Positions 14,269 through 24,541 are shown, counted from the first letter of the stretch. The stretch: 64,000 nucleotides of DNA from G963422745 sp965214285 (GCA_965214285.1 OZ243946.1:2790001-2854000); one strand, 5' to 3'. Numbers and translations: made by a program. The notes: a model not told the origin generated them from the letters alone.

Positions 14269-14306
14269 GACGCAGGCGCTGCCAACGCGAGAGACCTCCG
14301 AGGACA

Positions 14307-14312
14307 TACCCT
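14307..14312 (+). promoter_or_regulatory. -10 box of trpS (TACCCT), leaderless type
   Basis: TACCCT is followed by 7 nt (CTCGGCC) and the trpS ATG. No ribosome binding site fits between, so transcription probably begins at the start codon. Confidence 0.5.
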
Positions 14313-14319
14313 CTCGGCC

Positions 14320-15300
14320 ATGCGCCGCGTCTTCTCGGGCATCCAGCCAACGGGCGAGCTCCACCTCGGCAACTACCTGGGCGCCATCGCGAACTGGACC
14401 CGCATGCAGCACGAGACCCACTCGGTGTTCTGCGTGGTCGATCTGCACGCCGTGACCGTCCCCAAGACGCCCGGGGTGGTCGGCGAGGAGTCGCTGGCGC
14501 TGGCGCAGCTCTTGATGGCTGCGGGCCTCGATCCCGAGGTCTGCACGCTGTTCGTGCAGAGCCACGTGCGAGAGCACACCGAGTGCGCCTGGCTGATGCA
14601 GTGCTCGGTGTCGTTCGGCGAGCTGAGCCGCATGACCCAGTTCAAGGACAAGTCCGACCAGCACGACTTCATCTCGGCGGGGCTCTTCACCTACCCGGCG
14701 CTGCAGGCGGCGGACATCCTGTTGTATGACACCGACGAGGTGCCCGTGGGCGAGGACCAGCGCCAGCACATCGAGATAACCCGTGACATGGCCGAGCGCT
14801 TCAACAACCGCTACGGCGAGACCTTCGTGCTGCCCCAGACGGTGCTGGCCTCGGTGGGGGCGCGGGTGATGGACCTGCAGGCGCCGGCCAAGAAGATGTC
14901 GAAGTCGCTGGACTCGCCGAGGGGCACGATCACCCTGCTGGACGACCCCGCGGCGGTCGCCAAGAAGATCCGCTCGGCGGTGACCGACACCGACGGCGAG
15001 GTGCGCTATGACCCCGAGGCCAAGCCGGGCGTGTCGAACCTGCTGAGCATCCTGGGCGCGGCCACGGGTCGCAGCCCCGAGGAAGCCGCTGTGGGATACG
15101 ACCGCTACGGCCCGCTCAAGGACGACACCGCGGCGGCGCTGGTCGAGATGCTGGCGCCGATCCAGGCCCGCTACGCCGAGCTGTCCGCCGATCCGGGCGA
15201 GACGCAGCGGCTCCTGCGGGTGGGCGCGGCCAAGGCCCGAGAGGTCGCCTCGGTCACGCTGGCACGCGCCAAGGCCAACCTGGGCCTGCTCGCCGACTGA
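14320..15300 (+). CDS. trpS: Tryptophan--tRNA ligase
   Basis: The 326-residue class Ic synthetase has FSGIQPTGELHLGNYLGAI at the N-terminus (HIGH-type motif HLGN), DLHAVT, the tryptophan-binding QAADILLYDTDEVPVGEDQRQHIE and the KMSKS loop (AKKMSKSLDSPRG, about residue 190). It charges tRNA-Trp. The length matches bacterial TrpRS. It is monocistronic, divergent from scpA and convergent with xerD. The last codons and stop are repeated immediately downstream. Confidence 0.96.
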   Translation: MRRVFSGIQPTGELHLGNYLGAIANWTRMQHETHSVFCVVDLHAVTVPKTPGVVGEESLALAQLLMAAGLDPEVCTLFVQSHVREHTECAWLMQCSVSFGELSRMTQFKDKSDQHDFISAGLFTYPALQAADILLYDTDEVPVGEDQRQHIEITRDMAERFNNRYGETFVLPQTVLASVGARVMDLQAPAKKMSKSLDSPRGTITLLDDPAAVAKKIRSAVTDTDGEVRYDPEAKPGVSNLLSILGAATGRSPEEAAVGYDRYGPLKDDTAAALVEMLAPIQARYAELSADPGETQRLLRVGAAKAREVASVTLARAKANLGLLAD

Positions 15301-15323
15301 CCCTGCCCGCCGACTGACCCTGC
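15291..15323 (+). repeat. 16-bp tandem repeat of the trpS 3' end
   Basis: CGCCGACTGACCCTGC occurs at 15291-15306, containing the last trpS codons and TGA, and again at 15308-15323. It is a short duplication of the gene terminus. Confidence 0.9.
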
Positions 15324-15378
15324 TGAGCCTCAGGCCTGGCCGGCGCGTCATGCCCGGTCCGCGGCGTCAAACCGCGGC

Positions 15379-15445
15379 AGCCGGCGGCGTCAGGCGGTGG
15401 CCGGCGGTGTAAGACCGTGGGAGCCGGCGGCGTCAGGCGGTGGCC
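15379..15445 (-). repeat. 24-bp direct repeat of the xerD 3' end
   Basis: Positions 15422-15445 span the last three xerD codons, the stop and following bases. They are repeated exactly at 15379-15402, 43 bp further downstream of xerD. Confidence 0.92.
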
Positions 15446-16476
15446 CGGGGATGGGCGGCCCGGTACACGGCCATGAGCCGCTCGGTCGACACCTTGGTGT
15501 AGATCTGAGTGGTCGAGATCGAGGCGTGGCCGAGCAGCTCCTGCACGCTGCGGATGTCGGCGCCACAGTCGAGCATGTGGGTGGCGCACGAGTGGCGCAA
15601 CACGTGCGGGCCGAGCACCGACTCCAGGCCCACGGCCTCGCCCCGCTTGCGCACCGCCCCCCACATCCCCTGGCGGCTCAGGCGCCCGCCGCGCTGGTTC
15701 AAGAACACGGCCTCGGCGTCGCCGCGCCGGGCCCAGCGGCGAGGCGACATGGCGGGCCGGCCCTCGGGTTCGTACCAGGCGCCGAGCGCAGCCGCGCAGT
15801 GGCGCCCCAGCGGCACGATCCGCTCCTTGCTGCCCTTGCCCATGAGCCGCACCAGCCCGTCGTGCAGGTCGACGTCGCCGATGGACAGGCCCACGGCCTC
15901 CGATATGCGGGCGCCGGTGCCGTAGAGGAACTCCAGGATCGCCCGGTCGCGCCGCTCGGGCGCTGACGGGCCGGCCACGCTGTCGATCAGCGTGGTGATC
16001 TGGTCGAGGCGCAGCGCCTTGGGCAGGCCGCGGGGGATCTGTGGCATCTCCACATCGGCGGCCGGGTCGTCGGCTCGCAGCCCCTCGGCCACGCAGTAGC
16101 GATGCAGGCCGCGCACGGCCACCAGCGTGCGGGCAACCGACGACGGCGCCAGGCCCTCGCCGGCGAGCACGTGCACGAAGGCGATCAGGTCGTCGGGAGT
16201 CGCCTCCAGCGGGCTGCGCCGGCGGCGGCGCAGATGGGCCTGGTAGCGGCGCAGGTCACGTTCGTATGCGCTCAGCGTGTTGGGAGCGCGGCCACGCTCG
16301 ACGGCCAGCCAGGTGAGGTAGTCCTCCGCTGCTGGATCCAGCGGGTCGACATCGGCAGCCGGGTCGCCGGCGGCAGGCTCCCCGGCGGCAGGCTCCCCGG
16401 CGTCGCCCGACAGGCCGGCACCGCCCGGCGGGCCGGCATCGACCGCCGGATCGCCAGGGTCAGCGGCGCCGGGCAT
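15433..16476 (-). CDS. xerD: Tyrosine recombinase XerD
   Basis: A SAM-like N-terminal domain (YLTWLAVERGRAPNTLSAYE) precedes the catalytic domain with GTGARISEAVGL (Arg), GKGSKERIVPL (Lys), HVLRHSCATHM (HxxR) and LLGHASISTTQIYTKV (His and nucleophile Tyr). XerD with XerC resolves chromosome dimers at dif. The first about 45 residues are Pro/Gly/Ala-rich and not part of the usual roughly 300-residue protein. The ATG overlaps the nudix stop (TGATG). The linkage pyrG-nudix-xerD-scpA-scpB is conserved in actinobacteria and favours XerD over a phage integrase; here trpS has come between xerD and scpA. Confidence 0.93.
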   Translation of the reverse strand: MPGAADPGDPAVDAGPPGGAGLSGDAGEPAAGEPAAGDPAADVDPLDPAAEDYLTWLAVERGRAPNTLSAYERDLRRYQAHLRRRRRSPLEATPDDLIAFVHVLAGEGLAPSSVARTLVAVRGLHRYCVAEGLRADDPAADVEMPQIPRGLPKALRLDQITTLIDSVAGPSAPERRDRAILEFLYGTGARISEAVGLSIGDVDLHDGLVRLMGKGSKERIVPLGRHCAAALGAWYEPEGRPAMSPRRWARRGDAEAVFLNQRGGRLSRQGMWGAVRKRGEAVGLESVLGPHVLRHSCATHMLDCGADIRSVQELLGHASISTTQIYTKVSTERLMAVYRAAHPRATA

Positions 16477-17141
16477 CAGAGGCCCAGTCGGCGAATCGCT
16501 CTCAGCAGGCCGATCACGGTCTTGGAGTCGACGATGCGGCCGTCGTCTATGGCTGCGGGCACCTCGTCGAGGCGCAGCCGCTCGATCGCCATGTGCGCCT
16601 CCTCGGCCCCGTCGGGGGCGGTCGGCACCGGCGTCAGGCCGGTCGCCAGGAACAGCTCGATGACCTCGTCGCAGAACCCGGCCGCGGTCACGAAACCGCC
16701 CAGGGGCTCGAGGCGCGCCGCGGCCAGGCCGACCTCCTCGGCCAGCTCGCGGCGGGCGGTGTCCGCCGGCGACTCGCCGGGCACGTCGCGCACCCCCGCG
16801 GGGATCTCCAGGATCTCGGCGTGCAGCGGCGCCCTGTACTGGCGCACCAGCACCGCCTCGTCGCCGTCCACGGCGACCACGGCCACAGCACCCGGATGAC
16901 GCACGACCTCGCGGCGCATGGTCTCGCCGTCGGGGGTCTCGTAGGTGCCCTCGACCAGCCGGAAGACCGGGCCTGCGTGTATCTCGCGTTCGCCCACGAA
17001 CCTGAACCCGCCGGCAGATTGCGAGCCAAGCCCGCCCGGCATCTGCGAGCCAGACCCGCCCGAACTCTGCGAGCCAGACCGGCCTGCCGACGAACCCGGA
17101 CCCGACCCGCCCGCAGCCGACGGACCAGGCTCGGCGCTCAC
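16476..17141 (-). CDS. NUDIX hydrolase, probable ADP-ribose pyrophosphatase
   Basis: The nudix box is complete: PAGVRDVPGESPADTARREL followed by AEEVGL, with the one-residue-longer PAG...GE spacing common in actinobacterial ADP-ribose pyrophosphatases. FRLVEGTYETPDGETMRREV and VRQYRAPLHAEILEIPAGVR also fit that subfamily. The likely reaction is hydrolysis of ADP-ribose to AMP and ribose-5-phosphate. About 40 Gly/Ser/Gln-rich residues precede the domain. The start GTG overlaps the pyrG stop (GTGA). This is the syntenic partner of pyrG and xerD in M. tuberculosis (Rv1699-Rv1701). Substrate assignment is by family only. Confidence 0.85.
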   Translation of the reverse strand: MSAEPGPSAAGGSGPGSSAGRSGSQSSGGSGSQMPGGLGSQSAGGFRFVGEREIHAGPVFRLVEGTYETPDGETMRREVVRHPGAVAVVAVDGDEAVLVRQYRAPLHAEILEIPAGVRDVPGESPADTARRELAEEVGLAAARLEPLGGFVTAAGFCDEVIELFLATGLTPVPTAPDGAEEAHMAIERLRLDEVPAAIDDGRIVDSKTVIGLLRAIRRLGL

Positions 17142-18787
17142 TTGCCTGCGGACGTGCCCGAGCCCATCGACGGCAGCTGCGGGTTGCGCCCGGCAGCGCG
17201 CTCCAAGGCCGCGGCCACGAACTCGCGGAACAGCGGCGCAGGCCGATCGGGGCGGCTCTTGAACTCGGGATGGGCCTGGGTGCCGACCCAGAACGGGTGC
17301 CCGGCCAGCTCCACGAACTCCACCAGGCGGCCGTCCGGCGACTCGCCCGAGATCGCCAGGTCGCTCTGCTCGAAGCGCTCGCGGTAGGCCGGGTTGAACT
17401 CGTAGCGGTGCCGGTGGCGCTCGCTCACCAGCTCTGCGCCGTAGGCAGCGGCCACCTGCGAGCCGGCCCGCAGCCTCGCCGGGTAGGCCCCGAGGCGCAT
17501 CGTGCCGCCCATGTCGGTGACGGCCTGCTGGCTCTCCATCAAGTCGATCACCGGATGCGGGCTGCCGGCGTCGAACTCGGTGGAGTTGGCAGCGGCCAGG
17601 CCCAGGGCGTTGCGGGCGTACTCGATGGTCATCACCTGCATGCCCAGGCACAGCCCCAGGCAGGGAATGCCGTGTTCGCGGCTGTAGCCGGCGGCGAGGA
17701 TCTTGCCCTCGATGCCGCGCACGCCGAAGCCGCCGGGGATGACCATGCCGTCGAGGTCGCGCAGCGAGGATCCTTCGAGCAGCCCGTCGATCTCCTCGGA
17801 CTGCACCCAGTCGATGGCGATGTCGGCGCCCTGGTGGATGCAGGCGTGGTTGAGCGCCTCGACCACGCTCAGGTAGGCATCCGGCAGGCTCACGTACTTG
17901 CCGATCATGCCGATGCGCAGCGGCGTGACCGCCGCGTCCATGCGCCGCACCAGCGCCTCCCAGGACGCCAGATCCGGTGCACGGTCCTCGAGGCCGAGAA
18001 TCTCGCAGATGTAGTCGTCGAGGCCGTCGTCGTGTAGGACCAGCGGGATCTCGTACACGCTGGAGGCATCCGCGGCGTTGACCACGCCCTTCATCGGCAC
18101 GTCGCAGAGGCTGGAGATCTTGGCCCGCAGGTCGTGGCTGATCGGCTCGTCGCTGCGGCACACGATGGCGTCGGGCTGGATGCCGCGGCTGCGCAGCTCG
18201 GTGACCGAGTGCTGGGTGGGCTTGGTCTTCTGCTCGCCGGACGGCCCGATGAACGGCACCAGGGTGACGTGCACGTAGCAGACGTTGCTGCGGCCCTTGT
18301 CCAGGCGGAACTGGCGGATCGCCTCCAGGAACGGCAGGATCTCGATGTCGCCGACGGTGCCGCCCACCTCGGTGATGATCACGTCCACCTCGGGGCTGAC
18401 CAGGCGGTTGATGCGGCTCTTGATCTCGTCGGTGATGTGGGGGATGACCTGCACGGTGCGGCCCAGGAAGTCGCCGCGGCGCTCGGCAGCGATGACCGCC
18501 GAGTAGATCGAGCCGGTGGTGGCGTTGGAGTCCACGGTCAGGCTCTCGTCCACGAAGCGCTCGTAGTGGCCCAGGTCGAGGTCGGTCTCGCCGCCGTCGT
18601 CGGTGACGAACACCTCGCCGTGCTCGAAGGGGTTCATGGTGCCTGGGTCGACGTTGAGGTAGGGGTCGAGCTTCTGCATGACGACCCGCAGGCCCCGCGC
18701 CTTGAGCAGCCTGCCCACCGACGACCCGCTGAGCCCCTTGCCTAGTCCGCTCACCACGCCGCCGGTCACGAAGATGTGCTTCGTCAT
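17138..18787 (-). CDS. pyrG: CTP synthase
   Basis: The 549-residue protein makes CTP from UTP with glutamine as nitrogen donor. The synthetase domain starts KHIFVTGGVVSGLGKGLSGS and contains LDPYLNVDPGTMNPFEHGEV, DLDLGHYERF and EVGGTVGDIE. The C-terminal class I glutaminase has PGGFGVRGIEGKI, the nucleophile in GLCLGMQ and the HPEF triad residues. The loop usually reading GLGKGIT(A)AS is GLGKGLSGSS here. The ATG lies 9 nt after a TAGAGT box, so it probably has its own promoter downstream of recN. The last codon overlaps the nudix GTG. Confidence 0.96.
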   Translation of the reverse strand: MTKHIFVTGGVVSGLGKGLSGSSVGRLLKARGLRVVMQKLDPYLNVDPGTMNPFEHGEVFVTDDGGETDLDLGHYERFVDESLTVDSNATTGSIYSAVIAAERRGDFLGRTVQVIPHITDEIKSRINRLVSPEVDVIITEVGGTVGDIEILPFLEAIRQFRLDKGRSNVCYVHVTLVPFIGPSGEQKTKPTQHSVTELRSRGIQPDAIVCRSDEPISHDLRAKISSLCDVPMKGVVNAADASSVYEIPLVLHDDGLDDYICEILGLEDRAPDLASWEALVRRMDAAVTPLRIGMIGKYVSLPDAYLSVVEALNHACIHQGADIAIDWVQSEEIDGLLEGSSLRDLDGMVIPGGFGVRGIEGKILAAGYSREHGIPCLGLCLGMQVMTIEYARNALGLAAANSTEFDAGSPHPVIDLMESQQAVTDMGGTMRLGAYPARLRAGSQVAAAYGAELVSERHRHRYEFNPAYRERFEQSDLAISGESPDGRLVEFVELAGHPFWVGTQAHPEFKSRPDRPAPLFREFVAAALERAAGRNPQLPSMGSGTSAGK

Positions 18788-18796
18788 CGGGATGTC

Positions 18797-18802
18797 ACTC
18801 TA
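18797..18802 (-). promoter_or_regulatory. Possible -10 box of pyrG (TAGAGT)
   Basis: TAGAGT on the minus strand is 9 nt before the pyrG ATG, giving a predicted leader of only 2-3 nt. No -35 match was seen. Confidence 0.35.
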
Positions 18803-18904
18803 CCCCTGCGCGCGGCGTGTGCGCGGACCCTCTGCGCGGACTTCGCCGGCCGGCTCGTGGCGCCGACGCTGCACGCTTGTCTCTGTGGGGAACAGGCGCC
18901 GGGC

Positions 18905-20587
18905 TCAGGCCCGGCCCAGGGCCGCCCGGTGCGAGCGTGACGCCTCGATCAGCTCCTCGGCGTGCTCGCGGGCCGAAGCGCTGTCCGGCGATCCCGACAG
19001 CATCCTCGACAGCTCCACCAGTCGCGCCTGGTCGTCGAGCAGGCCCGCCGCGCTGAGCGAGGCCCCGTCGACGCTGCGCTTGGCGACGGTCACGTGGTGG
19101 TCCGCGAAGGCCGCCACCTGCGCCAGATGGGTGACGACCAGCACCTGATGGTCAGGCGCCAGCGCGGCCAGGCTCGCCCCGACCGTGCGGGCCACCTCGC
19201 CGCCGATGCCCGCGTCGACCTCGTCGAAGACCAGGGTGGGCGGGCCGCTGGTGAGCACCAGGCGCAGCGCCAGCATGGCCCGGGCCAGCTCGCCGCCCGA
19301 GGCCACCTTGGCCAGCGGCTGGGGGTCGTGGCCGGCGTTTGCGGCCAGCTCGATTACCACGTCGTCGCCCGCGGGGCCGTTCACGCTCACCTCCACGCGG
19401 GCCTCGGCCATGGCCAGGCCGGCTAGCCGCTGCTGCACCTCGGCGGCCAGGCGCGGGGCCGCCTCGCGGCGTGCGGCTAGCACCACGGCCCGCTCGCCGT
19501 CGAGCCTTCGGCTCAGCTCGGCCCGGCGCTGCTCGGCTGCCTCGGCGCGCTCCTCATACGACTCCAGCTCGGCGAGCCTGGCCGAGGCCTCGGCACCGAA
19601 CGCCATCACATCGCTGAGCGTCTCGCCGTACTTGCGGCGCAGCGCCACCAGCAGCGCCCGCCGGTTGCGCAGCTCTTCGAGACGCCGGGGGTCGTCGTCG
19701 ATGGACTCGGCGCGGCTGCGGGCCTCGGCGGCCACGTCGCTCAGCTCCGCCGCAGCGTCGTGCAGGCGGGCGACGAGATCGGCGAACGGCGCCCGCTGGT
19801 CGAGTGCGCCGATGGCTGACGCCAGCGCATCCGCGGCCGGCCCGTCGCCGTCGAGCGCGGCCACGGCCTCAGCGGCGGCCTCGCGGTGCGCCACGGCATC
19901 GGCCAGCAGGGTCTCCTCGGCGTCGAGGCGCCTGTCCTCGTCGGCGTCGGCGAGGGCCGCCTCGTCGATCTCGGCTGCCTGGTGGCGCAGCAGGTCGATC
20001 TCGCGGGCACGTGCCCGCTGGTCGCCGCCGAGGCCTGCCAGCTCGGCCTCGGTGGCGCGCAGGTCGTCGATCAGCGCCGCCAGGCGGGAGGTGTCCACGT
20101 CGCCGAAGCGGTCCAGCAAGGCCCGCTGCACCGGTCCGCGCAGCAGCGACTGGTGCGAGTGCTGGCCGTGCAGGTCGACGAGATCGCCGGCGTGCTCGCT
20201 GAGCGCCGCCAGAGTGGCCATGTGGCCGTTCACATAGACCCGCGAGCGGCCCTGGCGCGGGATCACCCGGCGCACCACCAGCTCGTCGGCGGCAGAGTCT
20301 CCCCCGTCGCCGGAGCCGGGGACGCCGCCGTCGCCAAGGCCGGAACCGCCGGAGCCGGAGCCGTCGCCGGGGCCGCCGATCGAGAAGCGCCCCTGGATCT
20401 CGGCTTCGTCGGCACCGGGGCGCACCAGCGAGGCGTCGGCTCGCCCGCCGGTCAGCAGGTCGATGGCGCTGACCACCAGCGTCTTGCCGGCGCCGGTCTC
20501 GCCGGTCACCACCGTCATGCCGTCGCCCAGCACAAGGGACAGCTCGTCGATCACCCCGAGATCGCGGACATGCAGTTCAGTGAGCAT
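18905..20587 (-). CDS. recN: DNA repair protein RecN
   Basis: This SMC-like ATPase has Walker A GETGAGKT (about residue 35), a long coiled-coil middle rich in Ala/Arg/Glu, the ABC signature VASGGELARAMLALRLV and Walker B LVFDEVDAGIGGEVA. RecN acts in double-strand break repair, holding DNA ends together. The start ATG 20587 gives MLTELHVRDLGVIDEL, the usual RecN N-terminus, and has AAGGA 8 nt upstream. The upstream extension in the same frame is not conserved in character and was rejected. It sits 34 bp after nadK and shares the tlyA-nadK-recN order seen in mycobacteria. A palindrome overlaps its stop region (about 18898-18915). Confidence 0.95.
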   Translation of the reverse strand: MLTELHVRDLGVIDELSLVLGDGMTVVTGETGAGKTLVVSAIDLLTGGRADASLVRPGADEAEIQGRFSIGGPGDGSGSGGSGLGDGGVPGSGDGGDSAADELVVRRVIPRQGRSRVYVNGHMATLAALSEHAGDLVDLHGQHSHQSLLRGPVQRALLDRFGDVDTSRLAALIDDLRATEAELAGLGGDQRARAREIDLLRHQAAEIDEAALADADEDRRLDAEETLLADAVAHREAAAEAVAALDGDGPAADALASAIGALDQRAPFADLVARLHDAAAELSDVAAEARSRAESIDDDPRRLEELRNRRALLVALRRKYGETLSDVMAFGAEASARLAELESYEERAEAAEQRRAELSRRLDGERAVVLAARREAAPRLAAEVQQRLAGLAMAEARVEVSVNGPAGDDVVIELAANAGHDPQPLAKVASGGELARAMLALRLVLTSGPPTLVFDEVDAGIGGEVARTVGASLAALAPDHQVLVVTHLAQVAAFADHHVTVAKRSVDGASLSAAGLLDDQARLVELSRMLSGSPDSASAREHAEELIEASRSHRAALGRA

Positions 20588-20620
20588 GTGTCGTCCTTGA
20601 AGGTTGTGGAGACGATCCTG

Positions 20621-20636
20621 CTCAACGGTCGTTGAG
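20621..20636. repeat. Palindrome between nadK and recN
   Basis: CTCAACG-GT-CGTTGAG overlaps the nadK stop and lies about 34 bp before recN. It is not the usual actinobacterial LexA box (CGAAC-N4-GTTCG). It may be a hairpin or an unknown operator. Confidence 0.5.
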
Positions 20637-21530
20637 CCCGAACTTCTCCTTGAGGACGTGATGGAAGGGGCGTGCGCCGAGGGTAACGAATCGGGCACCG
20701 AATGCCGCGGCGGAGCACTCGATGGATGCGCCGTCGCCGACGCCGGCGACGCGCCGGCCGTCCACGGACACGGTGGCGGGCCGATGCCCGTCCACGGTGA
20801 TGCGCACCGTGCGAGATGCTGCCAGCACCAGCGAGCGGTCGAAGAGCATGTGCGGCGAGATCGGGGTGATCAGCAAGGCGTCATGCGTGGGGTCGACGAT
20901 GGGGCCCCGCGCGGAGAACGCATAGGCGGTGCTGCCGGTGGGGGTGGACACGATCATGCCGTCTACGGCGTAGGTGGTGAAGAAGTGGCCGTCGATGTCT
21001 ATCCGCAGGCGGATCGTGTTGACCTCCGAGGAGCGCTCCACCACCACCTCGTTGAGCGCCGTGAGACGCTGCGTGCCGTCGGGCTCGGCTGGGCCGTCGA
21101 CCAGCACTGCGCCTGTGACGCTGGGCTGGTCTGCGCCTCTGACCGACGCATCCAGCAGCATGCGCTCCTCGATGCCGTGCTCGCCGCGCAGCACCCGCTC
21201 GACGGCCCCGCGGGCATCGGCCGGGCGCACCTCGGTGAGATAGCCGAGCCGGCCGTGGTCCACGCCGAGCACGGGGGTCTCAGCCGCCCCCACGAGCTCG
21301 ACGGCGCGCAGCATGGAGCCGTCGCCGCCCAGGCTCACCACCAGGTCGAGGCCCTCGGCGAAGCTGTCGGCCTCGCTGATCACCACATGGCTGTCGAGAT
21401 CTGCCGCCGCGGCGACGTCGCTGGGCACCCGCACCTCGTGGCCGCTGTCGGCCAGCCAGGCGGCCAGCTCACGCGCATGGGCGCCCGCCGACTCGCGTCC
21501 CAGATGGGCAATCAGCCCGATTGCTGCCAT
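20622..21530 (-). CDS. nadK: NAD kinase
   Basis: The 302-residue enzyme phosphorylates NAD to NADP. It has the ATP-binding GGDGS motif (LVVSLGGDGSMLRAVELVG), the second block ALNEVVVERSSEVNTIRLRI and DGMIVSTPTGSTAYAFSARG with the conserved Gly-rich turn, then ITPISPHMLFDRSLVL. ATG 21530 overlaps the tlyA stop by one base (TGATG), so it is translationally coupled. The neighbours tlyA and recN keep the conserved actinobacterial order. Confidence 0.95.
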   Translation of the reverse strand: MAAIGLIAHLGRESAGAHARELAAWLADSGHEVRVPSDVAAAADLDSHVVISEADSFAEGLDLVVSLGGDGSMLRAVELVGAAETPVLGVDHGRLGYLTEVRPADARGAVERVLRGEHGIEERMLLDASVRGADQPSVTGAVLVDGPAEPDGTQRLTALNEVVVERSSEVNTIRLRIDIDGHFFTTYAVDGMIVSTPTGSTAYAFSARGPIVDPTHDALLITPISPHMLFDRSLVLAASRTVRITVDGHRPATVSVDGRRVAGVGDGASIECSAAAFGARFVTLGARPFHHVLKEKFGLNDR

Positions 21531-22552
21531 CAGCGCTCCCCCTGCTCGGCAAGGTCAGAAAAGCCAGACAGGCCAGACAGGCCAGCAAAGCCTGGCCCTG
21601 TGGAGTCTTGCGCTGCCGCAGCCGAATCGCTCACAGGCGGGGGCTCGAGTCCCGCGGGCGTGGGCGGCTCGCCATGGGGCGCACTCGACTCGCCTGCCTG
21701 CGGGCTCGGTTCGCTCGCTTCGGCCACCACTGCGTCGATCCAGGCAGCGCAGCCGGCATCCCCGGCGGCGCCTCCGTGGGCGTCGCGGCCGGCAACAGCA
21801 GCGTCAGCAGAGTCTCGGACGCGGGCATGGGCGAAGAACTCCACGTTGCCGTCGCGGCCCGTGAGAGGCGACACCATGCCCCCCATGATGGCCGCTCCCG
21901 CGATCTGCAAGGCACTTGTCGCCCGCCTCAGCGAGCAGCGCCACGCCTCGGGGTCGCGGATCACCCCGCGGCCCCGGTCCGCGGCCGCCTTGCCGGCCTC
22001 GAACTGCGGTTTGACCAGCACCACCAAGTGAGCGCCGTCCGCGGCCAGGCCCACGATGTGGTCCGCGACGGCGGCCACCGAGATGAACGACAGGTCCGCC
22101 ACCACGATGTCGCCGGGGCCGCCGATGTCCGCCGCGCTGACGGTGCGGACATCGCTGCGCTCGTACACCGCCACCCGGGGATCGGCCCGCAGCCGCTCGT
22201 GGAGCTGATTGCGGCCAACGTCGATCGCCGCCACCGCAGCCGCGCCGCGCTGCAGCAGGCAGTCGCTGAAGCCGCCGGTGGAGGAACCGACGTCGATGCA
22301 GCGCAGCCCGCGCACGTCGATGGCGAAGCGGTCCAGCGCGCCTTCGAGCTTGTGGCCGCCCCGGCCCACATAGCGCGGCCCCGGGCCCAGGACTTGCAGC
22401 GCCTCGCCGGGCTCTACCAGGCGCGAGGCCTTGGTCGCCGGGGCGCCGCCGACGGTCACCCGGTGGGCCTGCAGGAGCTCGCGGGCGCTTGCCCGGCTCG
22501 CCGCCAGGCCCCGGCGGACCAGCTCCAGATCGAGGCGTCGCCGCGCTGCCAT
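21530..22552 (-). CDS. tlyA: TlyA-type rRNA 2'-O-methyltransferase (S4 and FtsJ domains)
   Basis: An S4 domain opens the protein (RRLDLELVRRGLAASRASAR, HRVTVGGAPATKASRLV). The FtsJ-like methyltransferase follows with RGGHKLEGALDRFAID, the SAM motif CIDVGSSTGGFSDCLLQRGA, VVADLSFISV and VLVKPQFEAGK. Mycobacterial TlyA 2'-O-methylates 16S and 23S rRNA and affects capreomycin sensitivity. The same activity is likely here but is inferred. The 65-residue Pro/Ser/Gly C-terminal tail is an addition to the normal roughly 270-residue protein. The ATG lies 2 bp beyond the HAD stop. Confidence 0.92.
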   Translation of the reverse strand: MAARRRLDLELVRRGLAASRASARELLQAHRVTVGGAPATKASRLVEPGEALQVLGPGPRYVGRGGHKLEGALDRFAIDVRGLRCIDVGSSTGGFSDCLLQRGAAAVAAIDVGRNQLHERLRADPRVAVYERSDVRTVSAADIGGPGDIVVADLSFISVAAVADHIVGLAADGAHLVVLVKPQFEAGKAAADRGRGVIRDPEAWRCSLRRATSALQIAGAAIMGGMVSPLTGRDGNVEFFAHARVRDSADAAVAGRDAHGGAAGDAGCAAWIDAVVAEASEPSPQAGESSAPHGEPPTPAGLEPPPVSDSAAAAQDSTGPGFAGLSGLSGFSDLAEQGER

Positions 22553-22553
22553 G

Positions 22554-23527
22554 TCAACGCCCGCCCGCCGCCGTGCCGGTTGCGTCGCCGGCATGCGCAG
22601 CGTCGCCGGCATCGGCAGCGTCGCCGGCGCGGTAGCCCAGGACGCGCTGCACCAGCGACAGCAAATCGTCTGCGCAGGCCCACACCGCCACGGAGTCGGC
22701 CGCGCCCGTCCCGTCGACATCGCCCGACAGCCCCACAGCGCCCGCGATGTCCGCAGGCGAGGTGACGCCGCTGAACACGAGGCCGAAGCGGTAGCCGAGA
22801 GCCGCCGCGAACTCGCCGTCGGTGTCGCAGCGGTCCCCCACCACGATCCCGTCGGCGCCGAGGCGACCGCGCACCAGCTCTGCGATCGGCGCGGAGGGCT
22901 TGCCGGCCACCTGCGGCGCCGTGCCGCTCGCGGTGGCGATGGCGGCCACGAGCGAGCCGTTGCCCGGCAGCACCCCGCCGCCGGCCACCGGGAAGGTGGG
23001 ATCGAGGTTGGCGGCGATGAACCGGGCGCCGTCGGCGATGGCCCGCATGGCCGCATCGAGGGCGGCGTAGTCGAACGAGAAGGTGATGCCCACCGCCACG
23101 GCGTCAAACCGCCCTGGCGACGCCTGGCCGGGCGCAGCAGACGCAGCGACCACCTCGGCGCCTGTCTGCCGCAGTGCCTCCAGCAGCCCCGACGAGCCGA
23201 TGACCAGCACCCGCTCGCCCGGCTCGACCAGGGTCGCGGCCGCCATGGCGGAGGTCACCACCTCCTCTGTAGCGCCTGAGATGCCGTGCGAGGCCAGCTT
23301 GGCCGCCACCTCGGCGGGCGTGCGGTAGGCGCTGTTGGTCACGAAGGCCAGCGGCAGCCCCGCCTCGCGCAGAAGAGCCACCGCCTCGGGGCTGCCCGAC
23401 ACGGTGTGCTCGCCCCGCCAGATCACCCCGTCGAGGTCGATCGCCCAGGCCTGCGGCGGGTCGGGCCGCGCCGGGCGCGGGCTCGGCCGAGGGTCCGGCC
23501 GGCTCGGGGGCCGGCTCGGAGGCCTGC

Positions 23528-23531
<4 letters not shown>
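22554..23531 (-). CDS. HAD-superfamily phosphatase (NagD type), inferred CTG start
   Basis: HAD motif I reads AWAIDLDGVIWRGEH (nucleophile DLD), motif II LAFVTNSAY, motif III GKPSAP and motif IV VVGDRCDTDGEFA, with the C2 cap of the NagD family. The first ATG, GTG or TTG in frame (GTG 23426) lies after motif I and would delete the catalytic aspartates. The frame is open further back, and a CTG at 23529-23531 overlaps the korB stop as CTGA. I take this as the start, giving 325 residues with a Pro/Arg-rich leader. By synteny with tlyA-nadK-recN it corresponds to M. tuberculosis Rv1692, a glycerol-3-phosphate phosphatase. That substrate is plausible next to glpD but is not shown here. Confidence 0.82.

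Positions 23532-24537
<1,006 letters not shown>

Positions 24538-24541
<4 letters not shown>

Noticed and set aside
15433..16476. Phage or integron integrase
   Set aside because: Full conservation of XerD motifs and the conserved linkage to pyrG, nudix and scpAB favour the housekeeping recombinase. No attachment site or phage gene is nearby.
18898..18915. Hairpin at the recN stop as a terminator
   Set aside because: GCCGGGC-TCA-GGCCCGGC lacks a following T-run. It could be chance symmetry in G+C-rich DNA.
20621..20636. LexA/SOS operator before recN
   Set aside because: The palindrome CTCAACG-GT-CGTTGAG does not match the actinobacterial CGAAC-N4-GTTCG box and lies at the nadK stop codon.
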